Assembly: GCA_024763075.1 (NCBI GenBank) | Contig: JANTGF010000020.1 | Coordinates: 1-52,956 of the forward strand | DNA length: 52,956 nucleotides | From: Bacteroidales bacterium | GTDB lineage: Bacteria; Bacteroidota; Bacteroidia; Bacteroidales; VadinHA17 | Reading direction: 5' to 3' | In this document: positions 34,787-43,965 of the stretch, piece by piece | Position numbering within the stretch: the stretch's first letter is position 1 | How the letters are laid out: every line of letters begins with the position of its first letter | The notes under the pieces: model-generated | Database searches by the model: none | Seen by the model: only the letters and a program-made list of their open reading frames with translations | What the model was told of the DNA's origin: nothing | Position numbers and translations under genes: made by a program

Positions 34787-36286
34787 ATGCTAGCTGGAAT
34801 TGATTACTTCGTAGTGATAGCCTATCTGGTAGGAATTTTATTTCTTGGCTATTATTTCAGAAAATTTGTGGATAGTTCTGAAGATTATTTTCTCGGTGGG
34901 AGAACCCTTCCTTTCTGGGCCATTGGGATGTCTATAGTTGTTTCAGATATTGGTGCCCTGGACTTTGTCGGGGTTTCCGGCCAGGCTTATCGTTATGGTA
35001 TTTCCGTAGGAAACTTTGACTGGATCGGCTCTGTTCCTGCAATGCTGCTTGCGGCCTTTATCTTTATTCCATATTTTTGGAGGGGAGGTATGTACACCAT
35101 TCCTGAATACCTGGGGAGAAGATATAATTCCTATGTCAGAACAATAGCATCCCTTACCTGGATCATCTTTTTTGCCGTTGACCTGGGTGTATTGTTCTGG
35201 GCCAGTGCTGTGTTATTAAATGTACTGATGGGCTGGCCGATATGGATTTCCATTCTTGTTACAGCAGGCGTAGTTGGTTTATACACTTTTTTTGGTGGAA
35301 TTACTGCAGTTGTTATGACCGATGTGGTTCAGCTGATCATCATGTTTGTTGGCGGATTGACCCTGGTTTTTCTTGGGCTGCATGCAGTTGGTGGATGGGA
35401 AAGTATGGTGGATAAAATTCATAACCTGGGACCTGAATACCGGCAGCATTTTCATCTGATCCAGCCTTCGGATACCAAAACACCTTTCCCCTGGACGGGG
35501 ATCCTTTTTGGCCTGACCTTTGTTATGGCAAATGCCTATATGATAGGAAATCAGTCAATTGTACAACGCTGCCTGACTGCCAAGAACGAATGGCACGCAA
35601 AGGCAAGTATGATATTTGGTTCAGGATTAAAGATGCTCATCCCGATTCTGGTATTGTTTCCGGGGTTAATGGCTATTATTATTCATCCCGGACTTGAAGA
35701 TGGCGACCGGGCATTGCCTATGATGATCAAAACCATACTCCCTCCGGGATTGATTGGGTTGATATTCTCTGCATTTTTTGCCGGACTGATGTCAAGTGTG
35801 GATTCCTTATTAAACTCAACAGCCACCCTGTTTACAAAAGATATATACGAACCTTTTTTCAGGAAAAATGCAGATGACAAGCATTATTTAAAGGTAGGAA
35901 AACTGACCACACTTGCTTTATTGATATTAGGGGTGATAAGTTCGCCAATCAGCAGTAAGTTTCCGGGTATTTATGTAGCTATACAAACATTTCTGTCCTA
36001 CTTCCAGGGACCTTTATTTGCGATCTTATTACTTGGAATTTTCTGGAAAAAAACAACCCAGTGGGGAGGCCTTACCGGTTTGATAGTAGGGATTGTTTTT
36101 GCAGTATATCTGAATACCTTTAAAGCCGGTATTTTTACCATTGAAGATCCTTTCCTTTATGTATCCTGGTGGTCGTTTGTGGTGGGCTTTATTATTACTG
36201 TTGCGGTAAGTTTATTTACTTCGCCCCATCTTGACAGTCATCTGGAGGGCCTTGTATATAATGTTAAAGTAAAAGAAAACGAATAG
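34787..36286 (+). CDS. SSS-family Na+/solute symporter
   Basis: The 499-residue protein is an inner-membrane transporter of the sodium:solute symporter family (SLC5-like, LeuT fold), with about 13 hydrophobic segments. Typical features are EDYFLGGRTLPFWAIGMSIV near residue 33 and the YTIPEYLGRRYN stretch near 105. The loop GLMSSVDSLLNSTATLFTKD near 330 contains the serine-rich segment that usually lines the Na2 site. The family imports sugars, inositol, sialic acid, amino acids and monocarboxylates, and the substrate cannot be read by eye. Since a cytoplasmic GH2 enzyme lies downstream and mannosidases upstream, a mono- or disaccharide from glycan breakdown is the likely cargo. Two tiny membrane proteins follow directly, so the transporter may have accessory subunits. 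Confidence 0.93.
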   Translation: MLAGIDYFVVIAYLVGILFLGYYFRKFVDSSEDYFLGGRTLPFWAIGMSIVVSDIGALDFVGVSGQAYRYGISVGNFDWIGSVPAMLLAAFIFIPYFWRGGMYTIPEYLGRRYNSYVRTIASLTWIIFFAVDLGVLFWASAVLLNVLMGWPIWISILVTAGVVGLYTFFGGITAVVMTDVVQLIIMFVGGLTLVFLGLHAVGGWESMVDKIHNLGPEYRQHFHLIQPSDTKTPFPWTGILFGLTFVMANAYMIGNQSIVQRCLTAKNEWHAKASMIFGSGLKMLIPILVLFPGLMAIIIHPGLEDGDRALPMMIKTILPPGLIGLIFSAFFAGLMSSVDSLLNSTATLFTKDIYEPFFRKNADDKHYLKVGKLTTLALLILGVISSPISSKFPGIYVAIQTFLSYFQGPLFAILLLGIFWKKTTQWGGLTGLIVGIVFAVYLNTFKAGIFTIEDPFLYVSWWSFVVGFIITVAVSLFTSPHLDSHLEGLVYNVKVKENE

Positions 36287-36314
36287 CAATTAATAAATAA
36301 TCTGGAGGGAAATT

Positions 36315-36530
36315 ATGCTTAACTTTGATTGGCTTGCAAATGTGTCACAGGAATCAGCAAAAATTATTTTTCTGGCGCTTTTCGTATTGATCGGTGTTCT
36401 TGTATTATTTATTCCCAATGATTATATTTTTAAAGGAGTTGAAAAAAGCGAGAGACACTGGTGGATGAATCTGAAATTATGGGCGCTTACAGTACTGGCC
36501 GTATTATTCCTGACTTATTATGCCTTCTAA
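36315..36530 (+). CDS. Small two-helix membrane protein next to SSS symporter (71 aa)
   Basis: The protein has two predicted transmembrane helices (about residues 15-36 and 51-70) separated by a polar loop with KGVEKSERHWWMN. A ggagg sequence at 36304-36308 gives an unusually strong ribosome-binding site for this phylum, and the gene starts 28 bases after the symporter. I do not recognise a named family. By analogy with ActP/YjcH and other SSS transporters that have a small partner, it may be a symporter subunit. The conserved-looking tryptophans in the loop are the obvious residues to compare in homologues. Confidence 0.75.
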   Translation: MLNFDWLANVSQESAKIIFLALFVLIGVLVLFIPNDYIFKGVEKSERHWWMNLKLWALTVLAVLFLTYYAF

Positions 36531-36552
36531 CTTTTTGTAAAAACAATAAATT

Positions 36553-36777
36553 ATGGAAAAAACCGAAGATCGTTTAAAATATAAATCTGCTCAGATTAAT
36601 AATGCTCTTGGCGTTTTCATTTTGTTTTTTGGTGTAGTTGTTCTTATTGGGATATTTTTTACAGATAACCGGATAGACCATGTTACAAATGCAATTGCCG
36701 GGTCTGTATTAAGTTTAATTGGCGGCGGTATGATGCTGAAAGCTCAAAATACTATGAGAAACATTAGAAATAAGTAA
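36553..36777 (+). CDS. Small two-helix membrane protein (74 aa)
   Basis: This protein starts with a polar, basic cytoplasmic stretch (MEKTEDRLKYKSAQ). Two membrane helices follow (about residues 19-40 and 47-66), with a small loop FTDNRIDHVTNA between them, and the tail is again basic (NTMRNIRNK). Such topology places both ends in the cytoplasm. No family is recognised. It lies 22 bases after the other microprotein and 72 bases before the GH2 gene, so it is probably part of the same transcript. It could be a second accessory subunit of the symporter or a small protein linking transporter and enzyme. The assignment as a real gene rests on spacing, hydrophobic pattern and gene order. Confidence 0.7.
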   Translation: MEKTEDRLKYKSAQINNALGVFILFFGVVVLIGIFFTDNRIDHVTNAIAGSVLSLIGGGMMLKAQNTMRNIRNK

Positions 36778-36849
36778 AGTGCCTCATAAAGTATCACTTT
36801 CTGAAATTAGAATATACCTTTCTATTTTAACAATCAATGAATTTGCAGG

Positions 36850-39456
36850 ATGAATGACAATACAAGGATATTCCTTTCTGAAAACTGGAAAATTCAGTCT
36901 TCGGACAAATCGGACTTTACGGGTAGCGATATTTCTGCCGGGAAAGCAGATACATCAAACTGGTATGCAACTGATATTCCTTCAACGGTTTTGGCTGCTC
37001 TGGTACAAAACGATGTATTTGAGGATCCGTATTTTGGGAAAAATATGGAAAAAATACCAAAAGATTTGTTTAAAGTTCCCTGGTGGTATTACCGGGAATT
37101 TGATATTTCTGAGGAACAGTTGACCAGAACGGCCCTTTTGTGTTTTGATGGGATAAATTACAAAGCAAATATCTGGTTGAATGGCAGCCTGATTGCCTCT
37201 TCTGATATTCTGAATGGTGCTTTCCGTCGTGAAAAGTTCAATGTTTCTGAGCGTTTAAATCCCGGAAAAAATATGCTGGCAATAGAGGTGATTCCTCCGG
37301 GACCGGGTGATTTTACAATTGGTTTTGTGGACTGGAATCTGGATCCACCTGATAATAATATGGGAATATTCAGGGAAGTAAGTCTTTGTTTTAACGGTGG
37401 TGTCTCCATTGAAAACCCTTTTGTGGAAACAAAAGTAGATCTGGAAACGCTGAAAAGTGCAGAACTTATTGTGTCAGTTGAATTATCAAATTATTCTGAG
37501 AATAATCTTTCGGGCGTATTGAAATGCAATATAGCCGGAAGTACAATTGAAAAAACTGTTTCTTTAAGTGGAATTAATACTATACCGGTATCATTTTCTC
37601 CGGATGAATACAAAGAGTTGAAAATAACTGATCCGGAACTCTGGTGGCCAAACAACCTGGGAGAACCTGTTTTGCATGAACTCGAATTGAGTTTTGAATT
37701 AAATCATACGGTTTCCGATCAGCAGGGTATCCATTTTGGAATTCGTCAGGTGGAAGACTATATAAATGAGGGGGGGCACAGGGGGTTTAAAATTAATGGT
37801 AAAAAAGTTTTGATCAAAGGTGCGGGTTGGTCGGATGACCTGTTTCTTCAGGATACGCATGAATTTCTTGAGAATCAGATAGCCTATGTAAAACATATGA
37901 ATCTGAATTGTATCCGGCTGGAAGGATTCTGGGGAAAGGACCAGTATTTGTATGATCTTTGCGACCAGAACGGAATTTTGATGATGGCCGGATGGAGTTG
38001 TCACTGGGAACATGAAGAGTACCTGGGTAAACCTGTGGATATCAGGTATGGAGGGATTACCGAGCCTGATGAAATTGAATTAATCGCAAAATCATGGAAA
38101 GACCAGCTCACATGGCTTCGTCATCATCCATCCATTTTTGTCTGGAATGTGGGAAGTGATCTTCTGCCACATCCCGACCTGGAAAAAAAGTACGTAGAAA
38201 TATTTAATAAATACGATACCACACGTATTTACCTGAATTCCACCGGAGGTGTTGGAAGTGAACAGGGAATCATCAGTGAGACGGAAATCCTAAGTGAGAT
38301 CAGTGGTTCTTCCTGCGTAAAGATGCTGGGACCTTATGCTTATACACCCCCGGTTTACTGGTTTACAAACAAACATCTCGGTGGCGCCTATGGTTTCAAT
38401 ACGGAAACCTGCCCGGGTGCAAACATTCCTCCATTGGAGAGTATTAAAAAGATGATCCCTGAAGAACACCTGTGGCCGGTAGATGAAGTCTGGGAATACC
38501 ATTGCGGGAAAAATACTTTTGTTACCCTCGACCGGGTCATCAGGGCAATTGATGAAAGATACGGGAAGGCAAAAGGTGTGGAGGATTTTGCGTTTAAAGC
38601 CCAAATGCTTAATTATGAATTGATGCGGCCCATGTTTGAGGCTTTTCAACGGAATAAAGATATTGCCACTGGGGTGATTCAATGGATGCTGAATTCCGCA
38701 TGGCCCAATATGTACTGGCAGCTTTATGATACTTATCTCCGGCCAAACGGTGCATTATATGGGGCAAGAAAAGCATGCGCTCCTTTGCATTTGCTGTATG
38801 ATTACGGAAGTCATTCGGTTCATTTGGTAAACGATCATTTTTATGAGATTGAAAATTATAAAGCTCAGATCAGGATATTGGATATTAACTCCAAAGAAGT
38901 GCTGAATGAGGTAATTGAAACCGGTTCAGAAGCTGAATCCACTTCTCATTTAATGAATTTGCCGGATTTAAAAAATATTACAACCACTTATTTTCTTGAC
39001 CTCAGACTTTATGATCAGGAGGAAAAGGAAGTGGAAAATAACTTTTACTGGCTGTCAACGAAAGAAGATGTACTTGATTATGAAGCAGAATTTGAGGACT
39101 GGCCGTTTTATACACCCACCAAAGAATATGCTGATTATAAGCAACTGCAGAAACTCGGAACTGTTTCCCTCAATATTGATTTTCAGGTTAAATCATCGGA
39201 GGATAATGTGGATGTATATTTTAATGTATATAATATGGAAAATCTGCTGGCTTTTTTCACTGAGATGAATCTTACAGATGAAAAAACAGGCCTGTCCGTT
39301 TTACCTGTGCTCTGGAGTGACAATTATTTCAGTCTGCTCCCCGGTGAGACAAAAGAAATTAAAGCATCTGTTTACAAAAAGTATGTGGATGACCATGATC
39401 TTATACTGGAAGTGAGCGGATGGAATATTAAAAACAAAAAAATAAAACTTAAATAA
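36850..39456 (+). CDS. Cytoplasmic GH2 beta-mannosidase / exo-beta-glucosaminidase-like enzyme
   Basis: The 868-residue protein starts MNDNTRIFLSENWKIQ and has no signal peptide, unlike the other glycosidases here. Domains in order: sugar-binding jelly roll (~5-175, YKANIWLNGSLIASS), Ig-like domain (~190-300), catalytic TIM barrel (~305-610) and C-terminal beta domains. The pattern YFGKNMEKIPKDLFKVPWWY places it in the subgroup with plant mannosylglycoprotein endo-beta-mannosidases and bacterial exo-beta-glucosaminidases. Asp437 in WNVGSD takes the acid/base position (Asp rather than Glu, as in CsxA-type enzymes). Glu519 in NTETCPG is the probable nucleophile. A plausible substrate is Man-beta-1,4-GlcNAc from the N-glycan core, split after import by the neighbouring symporter; chitosan-type glucosaminides are the alternative. 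One base separates its stop from the aminotransferase start. Confidence 0.9.
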   Translation: MNDNTRIFLSENWKIQSSDKSDFTGSDISAGKADTSNWYATDIPSTVLAALVQNDVFEDPYFGKNMEKIPKDLFKVPWWYYREFDISEEQLTRTALLCFDGINYKANIWLNGSLIASSDILNGAFRREKFNVSERLNPGKNMLAIEVIPPGPGDFTIGFVDWNLDPPDNNMGIFREVSLCFNGGVSIENPFVETKVDLETLKSAELIVSVELSNYSENNLSGVLKCNIAGSTIEKTVSLSGINTIPVSFSPDEYKELKITDPELWWPNNLGEPVLHELELSFELNHTVSDQQGIHFGIRQVEDYINEGGHRGFKINGKKVLIKGAGWSDDLFLQDTHEFLENQIAYVKHMNLNCIRLEGFWGKDQYLYDLCDQNGILMMAGWSCHWEHEEYLGKPVDIRYGGITEPDEIELIAKSWKDQLTWLRHHPSIFVWNVGSDLLPHPDLEKKYVEIFNKYDTTRIYLNSTGGVGSEQGIISETEILSEISGSSCVKMLGPYAYTPPVYWFTNKHLGGAYGFNTETCPGANIPPLESIKKMIPEEHLWPVDEVWEYHCGKNTFVTLDRVIRAIDERYGKAKGVEDFAFKAQMLNYELMRPMFEAFQRNKDIATGVIQWMLNSAWPNMYWQLYDTYLRPNGALYGARKACAPLHLLYDYGSHSVHLVNDHFYEIENYKAQIRILDINSKEVLNEVIETGSEAESTSHLMNLPDLKNITTTYFLDLRLYDQEEKEVENNFYWLSTKEDVLDYEAEFEDWPFYTPTKEYADYKQLQKLGTVSLNIDFQVKSSEDNVDVYFNVYNMENLLAFFTEMNLTDEKTGLSVLPVLWSDNYFSLLPGETKEIKASVYKKYVDDHDLILEVSGWNIKNKKIKLK

Positions 39457-39457
39457 A

Positions 39458-40732
39458 ATGTCAGAATTAGCAATTGACGGTGGAAAACCGGTAAGAGATG
39501 TAAAAAAGCACCCATGGCCTGCCTGGCCTGTGTGGGATAAGAATGAAGAGATTGCCCTTTTAGAGGTATTAAACAGCGGTGTTTGGTCGTACAACGGACC
39601 AAAAGAGGTTGAATTTAACAGAATGTTTGCTGATTTTACGGGAGTGAAATATGTTGTTTGTGCCTCAAATGGTACGGTAACACTACAACTTGCACTGGAA
39701 GCGCTGGGAATTGGGTACGGTGATGAAGTGATTCTTCCCGGACTTACCTGGCAGGCCACAGCCGCCACAATTATTGATGTAAATGCAACTCCTGTGCTGG
39801 TTGATGTTTGCGAAGATACCTGGTGTATAGATCCAAAGGAAATTGAAAAAGCCATTACATCAAAAACAAAAGCCATTATTCCTGTTCACTTATATGGCGG
39901 TTTTGCAGATATGGATGCCATTCTCAATATTGCAAAAAGATACAATCTGTTCGTTCTGGAAGATTGTGCCCACAAGCATGGAGGAGAATGGAACGGTAAA
40001 AAAGCCGGTTCCATTGGCGACATCGGAAGTTTCAGTTTTCAGTTGTCAAAGCATATCACAGCCGGAGAGGGCGGTGCACTGACAACCAATAACCCTGTAT
40101 TGGCAGAGAAACTGGATGCTTTAAGAAATTGCGGACGAAGACCTGAAGGAGATGACTATTCCACCAGTGATAAAGGAGCCGGTGTTTACAGTGATGATGG
40201 AAACTTCATTCAATCAGGTAATTACAGAATTACTGAATTTCAGGCTGCTGTTTTGATTGAAGGATTGAAAAGACTGCCGGAACAAAATCAAACCAGGGAT
40301 GAAAATGGGATTTATCTGAATTCCCTGTTGTCTGATATCCCGGGTGTTTTACCCATGAGACGGGATGAAAGAGAGACAAAAGAAGCCTATTTTAATTTTT
40401 CCTTCCGGTATAAAAAGGAAGAATTCAAAGGTCTGCCTGTTGAAAAATTCCGACAGGCACTGGAAAGTGAGATCGGTATTGGTGTTGACAGCAGTTATGA
40501 ACCTTTAAATAATTGCTCACTTTATGTTCCGCATACCAAACCATCACGCCACAAATTAAGTGAAAAGTACTGGAAGGATATCGACCCGGCAAGGTTTGAC
40601 CTGCCTGTCTGTAAAAAAATTCATGAGGAAGAGTCTGTATGTATTCATCATAAGGTTTTGATGGGAACAAAGGAGGATATGGATGATATTGCAAAAGCCA
40701 TCCGGAAAATATACGATAATACTAAAGCTTAG
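39458..40732 (+). CDS. DegT/DnrJ/EryC1/StrS-type PLP aminotransferase
   Basis: This 424-residue protein is a sugar aminotransferase of the DegT family. Visible features are the N-terminal substrate region WSYNGPKEVEFNR, the glycine/asparagine phosphate-binding stretch CASNGTVTLQLAL, VLEDCAHKHGGEWNGKKAGS with the acidic partner of the pyridine nitrogen, and Lys198 in FQLSKHITAGEGG as the likely Schiff-base lysine. Family members transfer an amino group to a keto-sugar, usually in nucleotide-sugar synthesis. Related ones work on inosose, AHBA precursors or 3-oxo-glucose-6-phosphate (NtdA). It is nearly fused to the GH2 gene (1-base gap), unusual in a degradation locus. With the Gfo/Idh oxidoreductase downstream it could handle a keto-sugar made from the imported glycan product. 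The substrate is not assignable from sequence alone. Confidence 0.92.
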   Translation: MSELAIDGGKPVRDVKKHPWPAWPVWDKNEEIALLEVLNSGVWSYNGPKEVEFNRMFADFTGVKYVVCASNGTVTLQLALEALGIGYGDEVILPGLTWQATAATIIDVNATPVLVDVCEDTWCIDPKEIEKAITSKTKAIIPVHLYGGFADMDAILNIAKRYNLFVLEDCAHKHGGEWNGKKAGSIGDIGSFSFQLSKHITAGEGGALTTNNPVLAEKLDALRNCGRRPEGDDYSTSDKGAGVYSDDGNFIQSGNYRITEFQAAVLIEGLKRLPEQNQTRDENGIYLNSLLSDIPGVLPMRRDERETKEAYFNFSFRYKKEEFKGLPVEKFRQALESEIGIGVDSSYEPLNNCSLYVPHTKPSRHKLSEKYWKDIDPARFDLPVCKKIHEEESVCIHHKVLMGTKEDMDDIAKAIRKIYDNTKA

Positions 40733-40752
40733 AATATTGAGTACCAGGCATA

Positions 40753-41304
40753 GGTGCGAAATATAACAGACGTGGATTTCAATCCATGGTTTGTTTGTTC
40801 AATTTTTATAAACGATATCAAGAGCACCAGTGGAGCAACAGATAATAGCAGTGGGTTTCATCCCTCAATTTATTAATTTGATATATACAACAATGCAGAT
40901 GAAATCAATACAATAAAGTTTAATTTGTAGCGAGTTAAATTGAAATGGATTGTTCATTGTTTTTAGGGGATGTCAAGTGCACCAGCGGTGCAACACATAA
41001 CAAACGTGGATTTCAATTCTTGGTTTGTTTGTTCAATTTTTATAAACGATATTAAGAGCACCAGCGGTGCAACACATATTAGCAGAGGACTTCATCCCTC
41101 AATTTATTAATTTGAAGTATACAACAATGCAGATGAAATCAATACAGTAAAGTTTACTTTGTAGCAAGTTAAATTGAAATGAATTGTTCATTGTATATAA
41201 GGGATATAAAGAGCACCAGGGGTGCAACACATAACAAACGTGGATTTCAATCCATGATTTGTTTGTACGTTTTTTGTTAATGATATTAAGAGCACCAGCG
41301 GTGC
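40753..41304. repeat. Noncoding tandem repeat, 234-bp unit
   Basis: Units begin at 40753, 40987 and 41221, exactly 234 bases apart; the third is incomplete. Each unit splits into a 79-base and a 155-base part, both opening with a short palindrome of the form gcacc-agc-ggtgc (clear at 40979, 41058 and 41292, degenerate at 40824 and 41213). No coding frame is kept across units. Spacing is too long and regular flanking direct repeats too poor for a CRISPR array. Confidence 0.85.
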
Positions 41305-41309
41305 GATAA

Positions 41310-41402
41310 CTTAATAGCCATGGGCTTCAGCCCATGGAGAAAATGATTAGGGAATAGCAGTTTTGGCGGTATTTTTGCCATTTTTGCAAAAATAATGACA
41401 AA
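41310..41402. repeat. Dispersed palindromic repeat (copy 2; copy 1 at 23890)
   Basis: ccatgggct and agcccatgg form a hairpin at 41318-41337. A tail follows with tttggcggtatttttg and gacaaaa that resembles the block at 23890-24010. It lies 38 bases before the oxidoreductase gene. No promoter match is certain here. Confidence 0.6.
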
Positions 41403-41439
41403 ACGGGCATTTGAAATTCAAAAATATTAAATTCAGGCA

Positions 41440-42447
41440 ATGAGAAAGATTAAAATAGCAATCATCGGAACAGGCTTCATAGCCAACTACCATGCAAAAG
41501 CTTTACAATCCATACCGGATGCAGAAATCATTCTTTCGGTGGATACAAACCCGGAAGCTGCGGAAAAGTTTGCAAAAGAATACAATATAAAGGAAACTGC
41601 TGTTGATGCCATGAGCCTGATCGACAGGGATGACCTTGATGCAGTCATTATAGGAATCCCCAATAAGTTTCATGCGCCATATGCAGCTGAATTCCTGAAG
41701 AACGGAAAGGATGTCTTCCTGGAAAAACCCATGGCCATGAATGCCAGTGAAGGCAGAGATCTGCAACACATAATTGAAACTACCCAGCAGATCCTTATGG
41801 TTGGGCATATGTGGCGCTTTGACACAGAGGTGAATTTTATGAAATCTGTTGTTGGCTCAGGAAAACTGGGGAAGATCATCAAAACAAAAGGATATGGAAT
41901 TCATGAGAACTGGGGTCCTGAAGGATGGTTTACAAAGAAAGAACTTGCCGGTGGAGGTGCTTTCGCAGATATGGGAGTTCATGCAATTGATACTGTTCGC
42001 TATATATTGGGTGATCCCCGGCCTGTAAGGGTTTGGGCCAGAATTGGAACACATTATGGAGATTATGATGTGGACGATTCAGGGATCATAACAATTGAAT
42101 GGGAGAACGGAACAACTTCCATCATTGAGAGTGGCTGGTGGCAGCCCCACATGGATATGCCGGAGGCAGGTACCCAATTATTTGGAACAGAGGGTTACGG
42201 AACGGTTCTTCCCACCCTTTTAAAATATAAAGTGGAAGGCTTTCCCGGAACTTTTCAGCCTGAAATGCCGGAAAAATCAGAACACTGTGACCAGATTATC
42301 TATACCCGTCAAATGGAGCATTTTGTGGACTGCATTAAAAACCGTAAAAAACCTTATCCCGGACTTAGTGAAGGACAAACCGTTCTAAACATTGTGGATG
42401 CAGCATATTTATCATCCCGGAAAAATGAAGTTATTAAGTTAATTTAA
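41440..42447 (+). CDS. Gfo/Idh/MocA-family NAD(P)-dependent sugar oxidoreductase
   Basis: This 335-residue cytoplasmic protein has the family's N-terminal Rossmann fold (IIGTGFIANYHA, residues 8-19) and the catalytic EKPMA motif with Lys96. The C-terminal substrate domain follows, with GGGAFADMGVHAIDTVRY supplying the usual Asp and His near residues 180-184. Members oxidise or reduce sugar or cyclitol hydroxyls with NAD(P), for example at C3 of glucose-type rings. No signal peptide is present, so it acts on an imported or phosphorylated sugar. It follows the aminotransferase at a distance of 707 bases of repeats and precedes the PqaA-like gene. Together with the aminotransferase and the kinase/phosphatase fusion it suggests amino-sugar or keto-sugar metabolism; the exact substrate is unknown. 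Confidence 0.93.
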   Translation: MRKIKIAIIGTGFIANYHAKALQSIPDAEIILSVDTNPEAAEKFAKEYNIKETAVDAMSLIDRDDLDAVIIGIPNKFHAPYAAEFLKNGKDVFLEKPMAMNASEGRDLQHIIETTQQILMVGHMWRFDTEVNFMKSVVGSGKLGKIIKTKGYGIHENWGPEGWFTKKELAGGGAFADMGVHAIDTVRYILGDPRPVRVWARIGTHYGDYDVDDSGIITIEWENGTTSIIESGWWQPHMDMPEAGTQLFGTEGYGTVLPTLLKYKVEGFPGTFQPEMPEKSEHCDQIIYTRQMEHFVDCIKNRKKPYPGLSEGQTVLNIVDAAYLSSRKNEVIKLI

Positions 42448-42588
42448 AATGCCTAAAATTTAAAATTCAAAATTCAAAATAAAAGCTGCTTATTTTTGTA
42501 TAATATATTTCTTTTAATTTTAGTCATTCTAGGCATTTCTTAACTTTAGTCATTTTAGGCAATTTATAATTTTAGTCATTTCTCAAAC
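42448..42588. repeat. AT-rich imperfect palindromic element (copy 1 of 3)
   Basis: The left arm (atgcctaaaattt...) and the right arm (...aattttagtcattctaggcattt) are inverse complements around a tttttgtataatatatttctt centre. Extra attttagtcatttt units follow. Similar blocks lie at 49422-49528 and 50585-50777, each just upstream of a gene. Function is unknown; a MITE-like or mRNA-leader element is possible. Confidence 0.6.
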
Positions 42589-43965
42589 ATGTTAAAGCCA
42601 TCCACAAATATTTCACTCAGGATCGTTCTTGTATTGGTATTATCTTTTAGCCATATCCTTTTTCAATCTTGCAACTCCAAATAGGAATTAAAACCGGCTT
42701 CGGAAGCGCTTCAAAACTACCTGAATAACGGAGATAAAACTTATTCCTGGGAAGTGCGTGATTCATACAGCCTCTATCAGGTCCGGGCATACCGATTATT
42801 TCTTACCTCACAGAAATGGCATGATTATACCTGGAAACATAATTTAACAGTGTTGGTACCGGATGAGAATAATTTTGATGGTGCTTTATTATTTATTACC
42901 AGTGGAAAAAACGAAAATGGTGAACCTGTTGATCGGAGTGGAGATCCTGAGATTATTTATATGATGTCACAGGTGGCCAAAAAGAATAAGGCAATTGTTG
43001 CGATTATCTGGCAGGTTCCGAATCAGCCACTTTTTGATAATTTGACAGAAGATGCGCTGATATCCTATACTTTGTACAATTTTAAAAATGACGGTGATTA
43101 TACATGGCCGCTTCTTTTTCCTATGGTCAAATCTGCTGTTCGTGCCATGGATGCAGTACAGGATTTTTCAAAAAAAACTCTAAATCATGAAATTTCCCGG
43201 TTTACACTTACCGGTGCATCCAAGCGTGGCTGGACTACCTGGCTTACAGGTGCGGCCGATCCGCGGGTGGAAGCCATAGCCCCGATGGTCATTGATGTAT
43301 TGAATATGCCGGTAAATCTGGATTATCAAGTGGAAACATGGGGAGATTACAGTAATCAGATTGAAGATTACGTAAAACTCGGAATCCCTCAGGAAGTGCA
43401 CCCCGGAAGTGGAAATGAAATCACAAGCATGATTGATCCCTATTCTTACCGTGATAAGCTCACCATGCCAAAACTGATTTTTATCGGTACAAACGATGAA
43501 TACTGGCCGGTGGATGCAGTAAAGAATTACTTTGATGATATCCCCGGTGAAAATTTTATTCATTATGAACCCAATGCAGGCCATGGTTTGAATGGAGGTG
43601 AAAATGCATTAAAGGCAATCAGCGCTTTTTGGGGAAGAACCCTGGCTCGCAGTCCGTATCCTGTTTGCAACTGGAATGTAACTCAGGAAAATGATCACTT
43701 CACAGTTTCCGTTGAAACCTCCCCGGAAGTTTTAGTTGCTGTGAAATTATGGACGGCTAACTCTGAAGACCGTGATTTTCGTAACGAGAAATGGAGTAGC
43801 CTGGATATTGGTGCCTCCAGAAATAAAATAGTAAATATTCAAATAGATCTCCCCTCATCCGGATTTCTGGCTTTTTATGTTGATCTTACTTATTCTGATC
43901 TTAATGGAGAGGAATATACAAAGAGTACAAGGGTATTCGTTGCAAACAATTCCGTTTTACTTTAA
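42589..43965 (+). pseudogene. PqaA-like (PhoPQ-activated protein) lipoprotein with in-frame amber codon
   Basis: The frame from 42589 starts with a convincing lipoprotein signal (SFSHILFQSCNSK) and then meets TAG at 42682-42684, codon 32. It continues without further stops to 43965. The downstream part (458 codons in total) matches the PhoPQ-activated pathogenicity-related family, an alpha/beta-hydrolase fold: AIIWQVPNQPL, the nucleophile-elbow-like TGASKRGW, FIGTNDEYWPVD with a likely catalytic Asp, and GHGLNGG with a likely His. One base change accounts for the stop. If translation restarted at 42754, the enzyme would lack its signal and some N-terminal residues. It may be a fresh pseudogene, a case of readthrough, or an assembly error. 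Substrates of this family are unknown. Confidence 0.75.

Noticed and set aside
39301-39876. 191-codon antisense frame across the GH2/aminotransferase junction
   Set aside because: Both sense-strand proteins are well-conserved families in this stretch. The antisense product has no signal, motif or start context.
40753-41304. Evenly spaced short palindromic motifs suggesting a CRISPR array
   Set aside because: The intervals (79 and 155) are long, and the 'spacers' are themselves repeated between units. This is a composite tandem repeat, and no cas gene is nearby.
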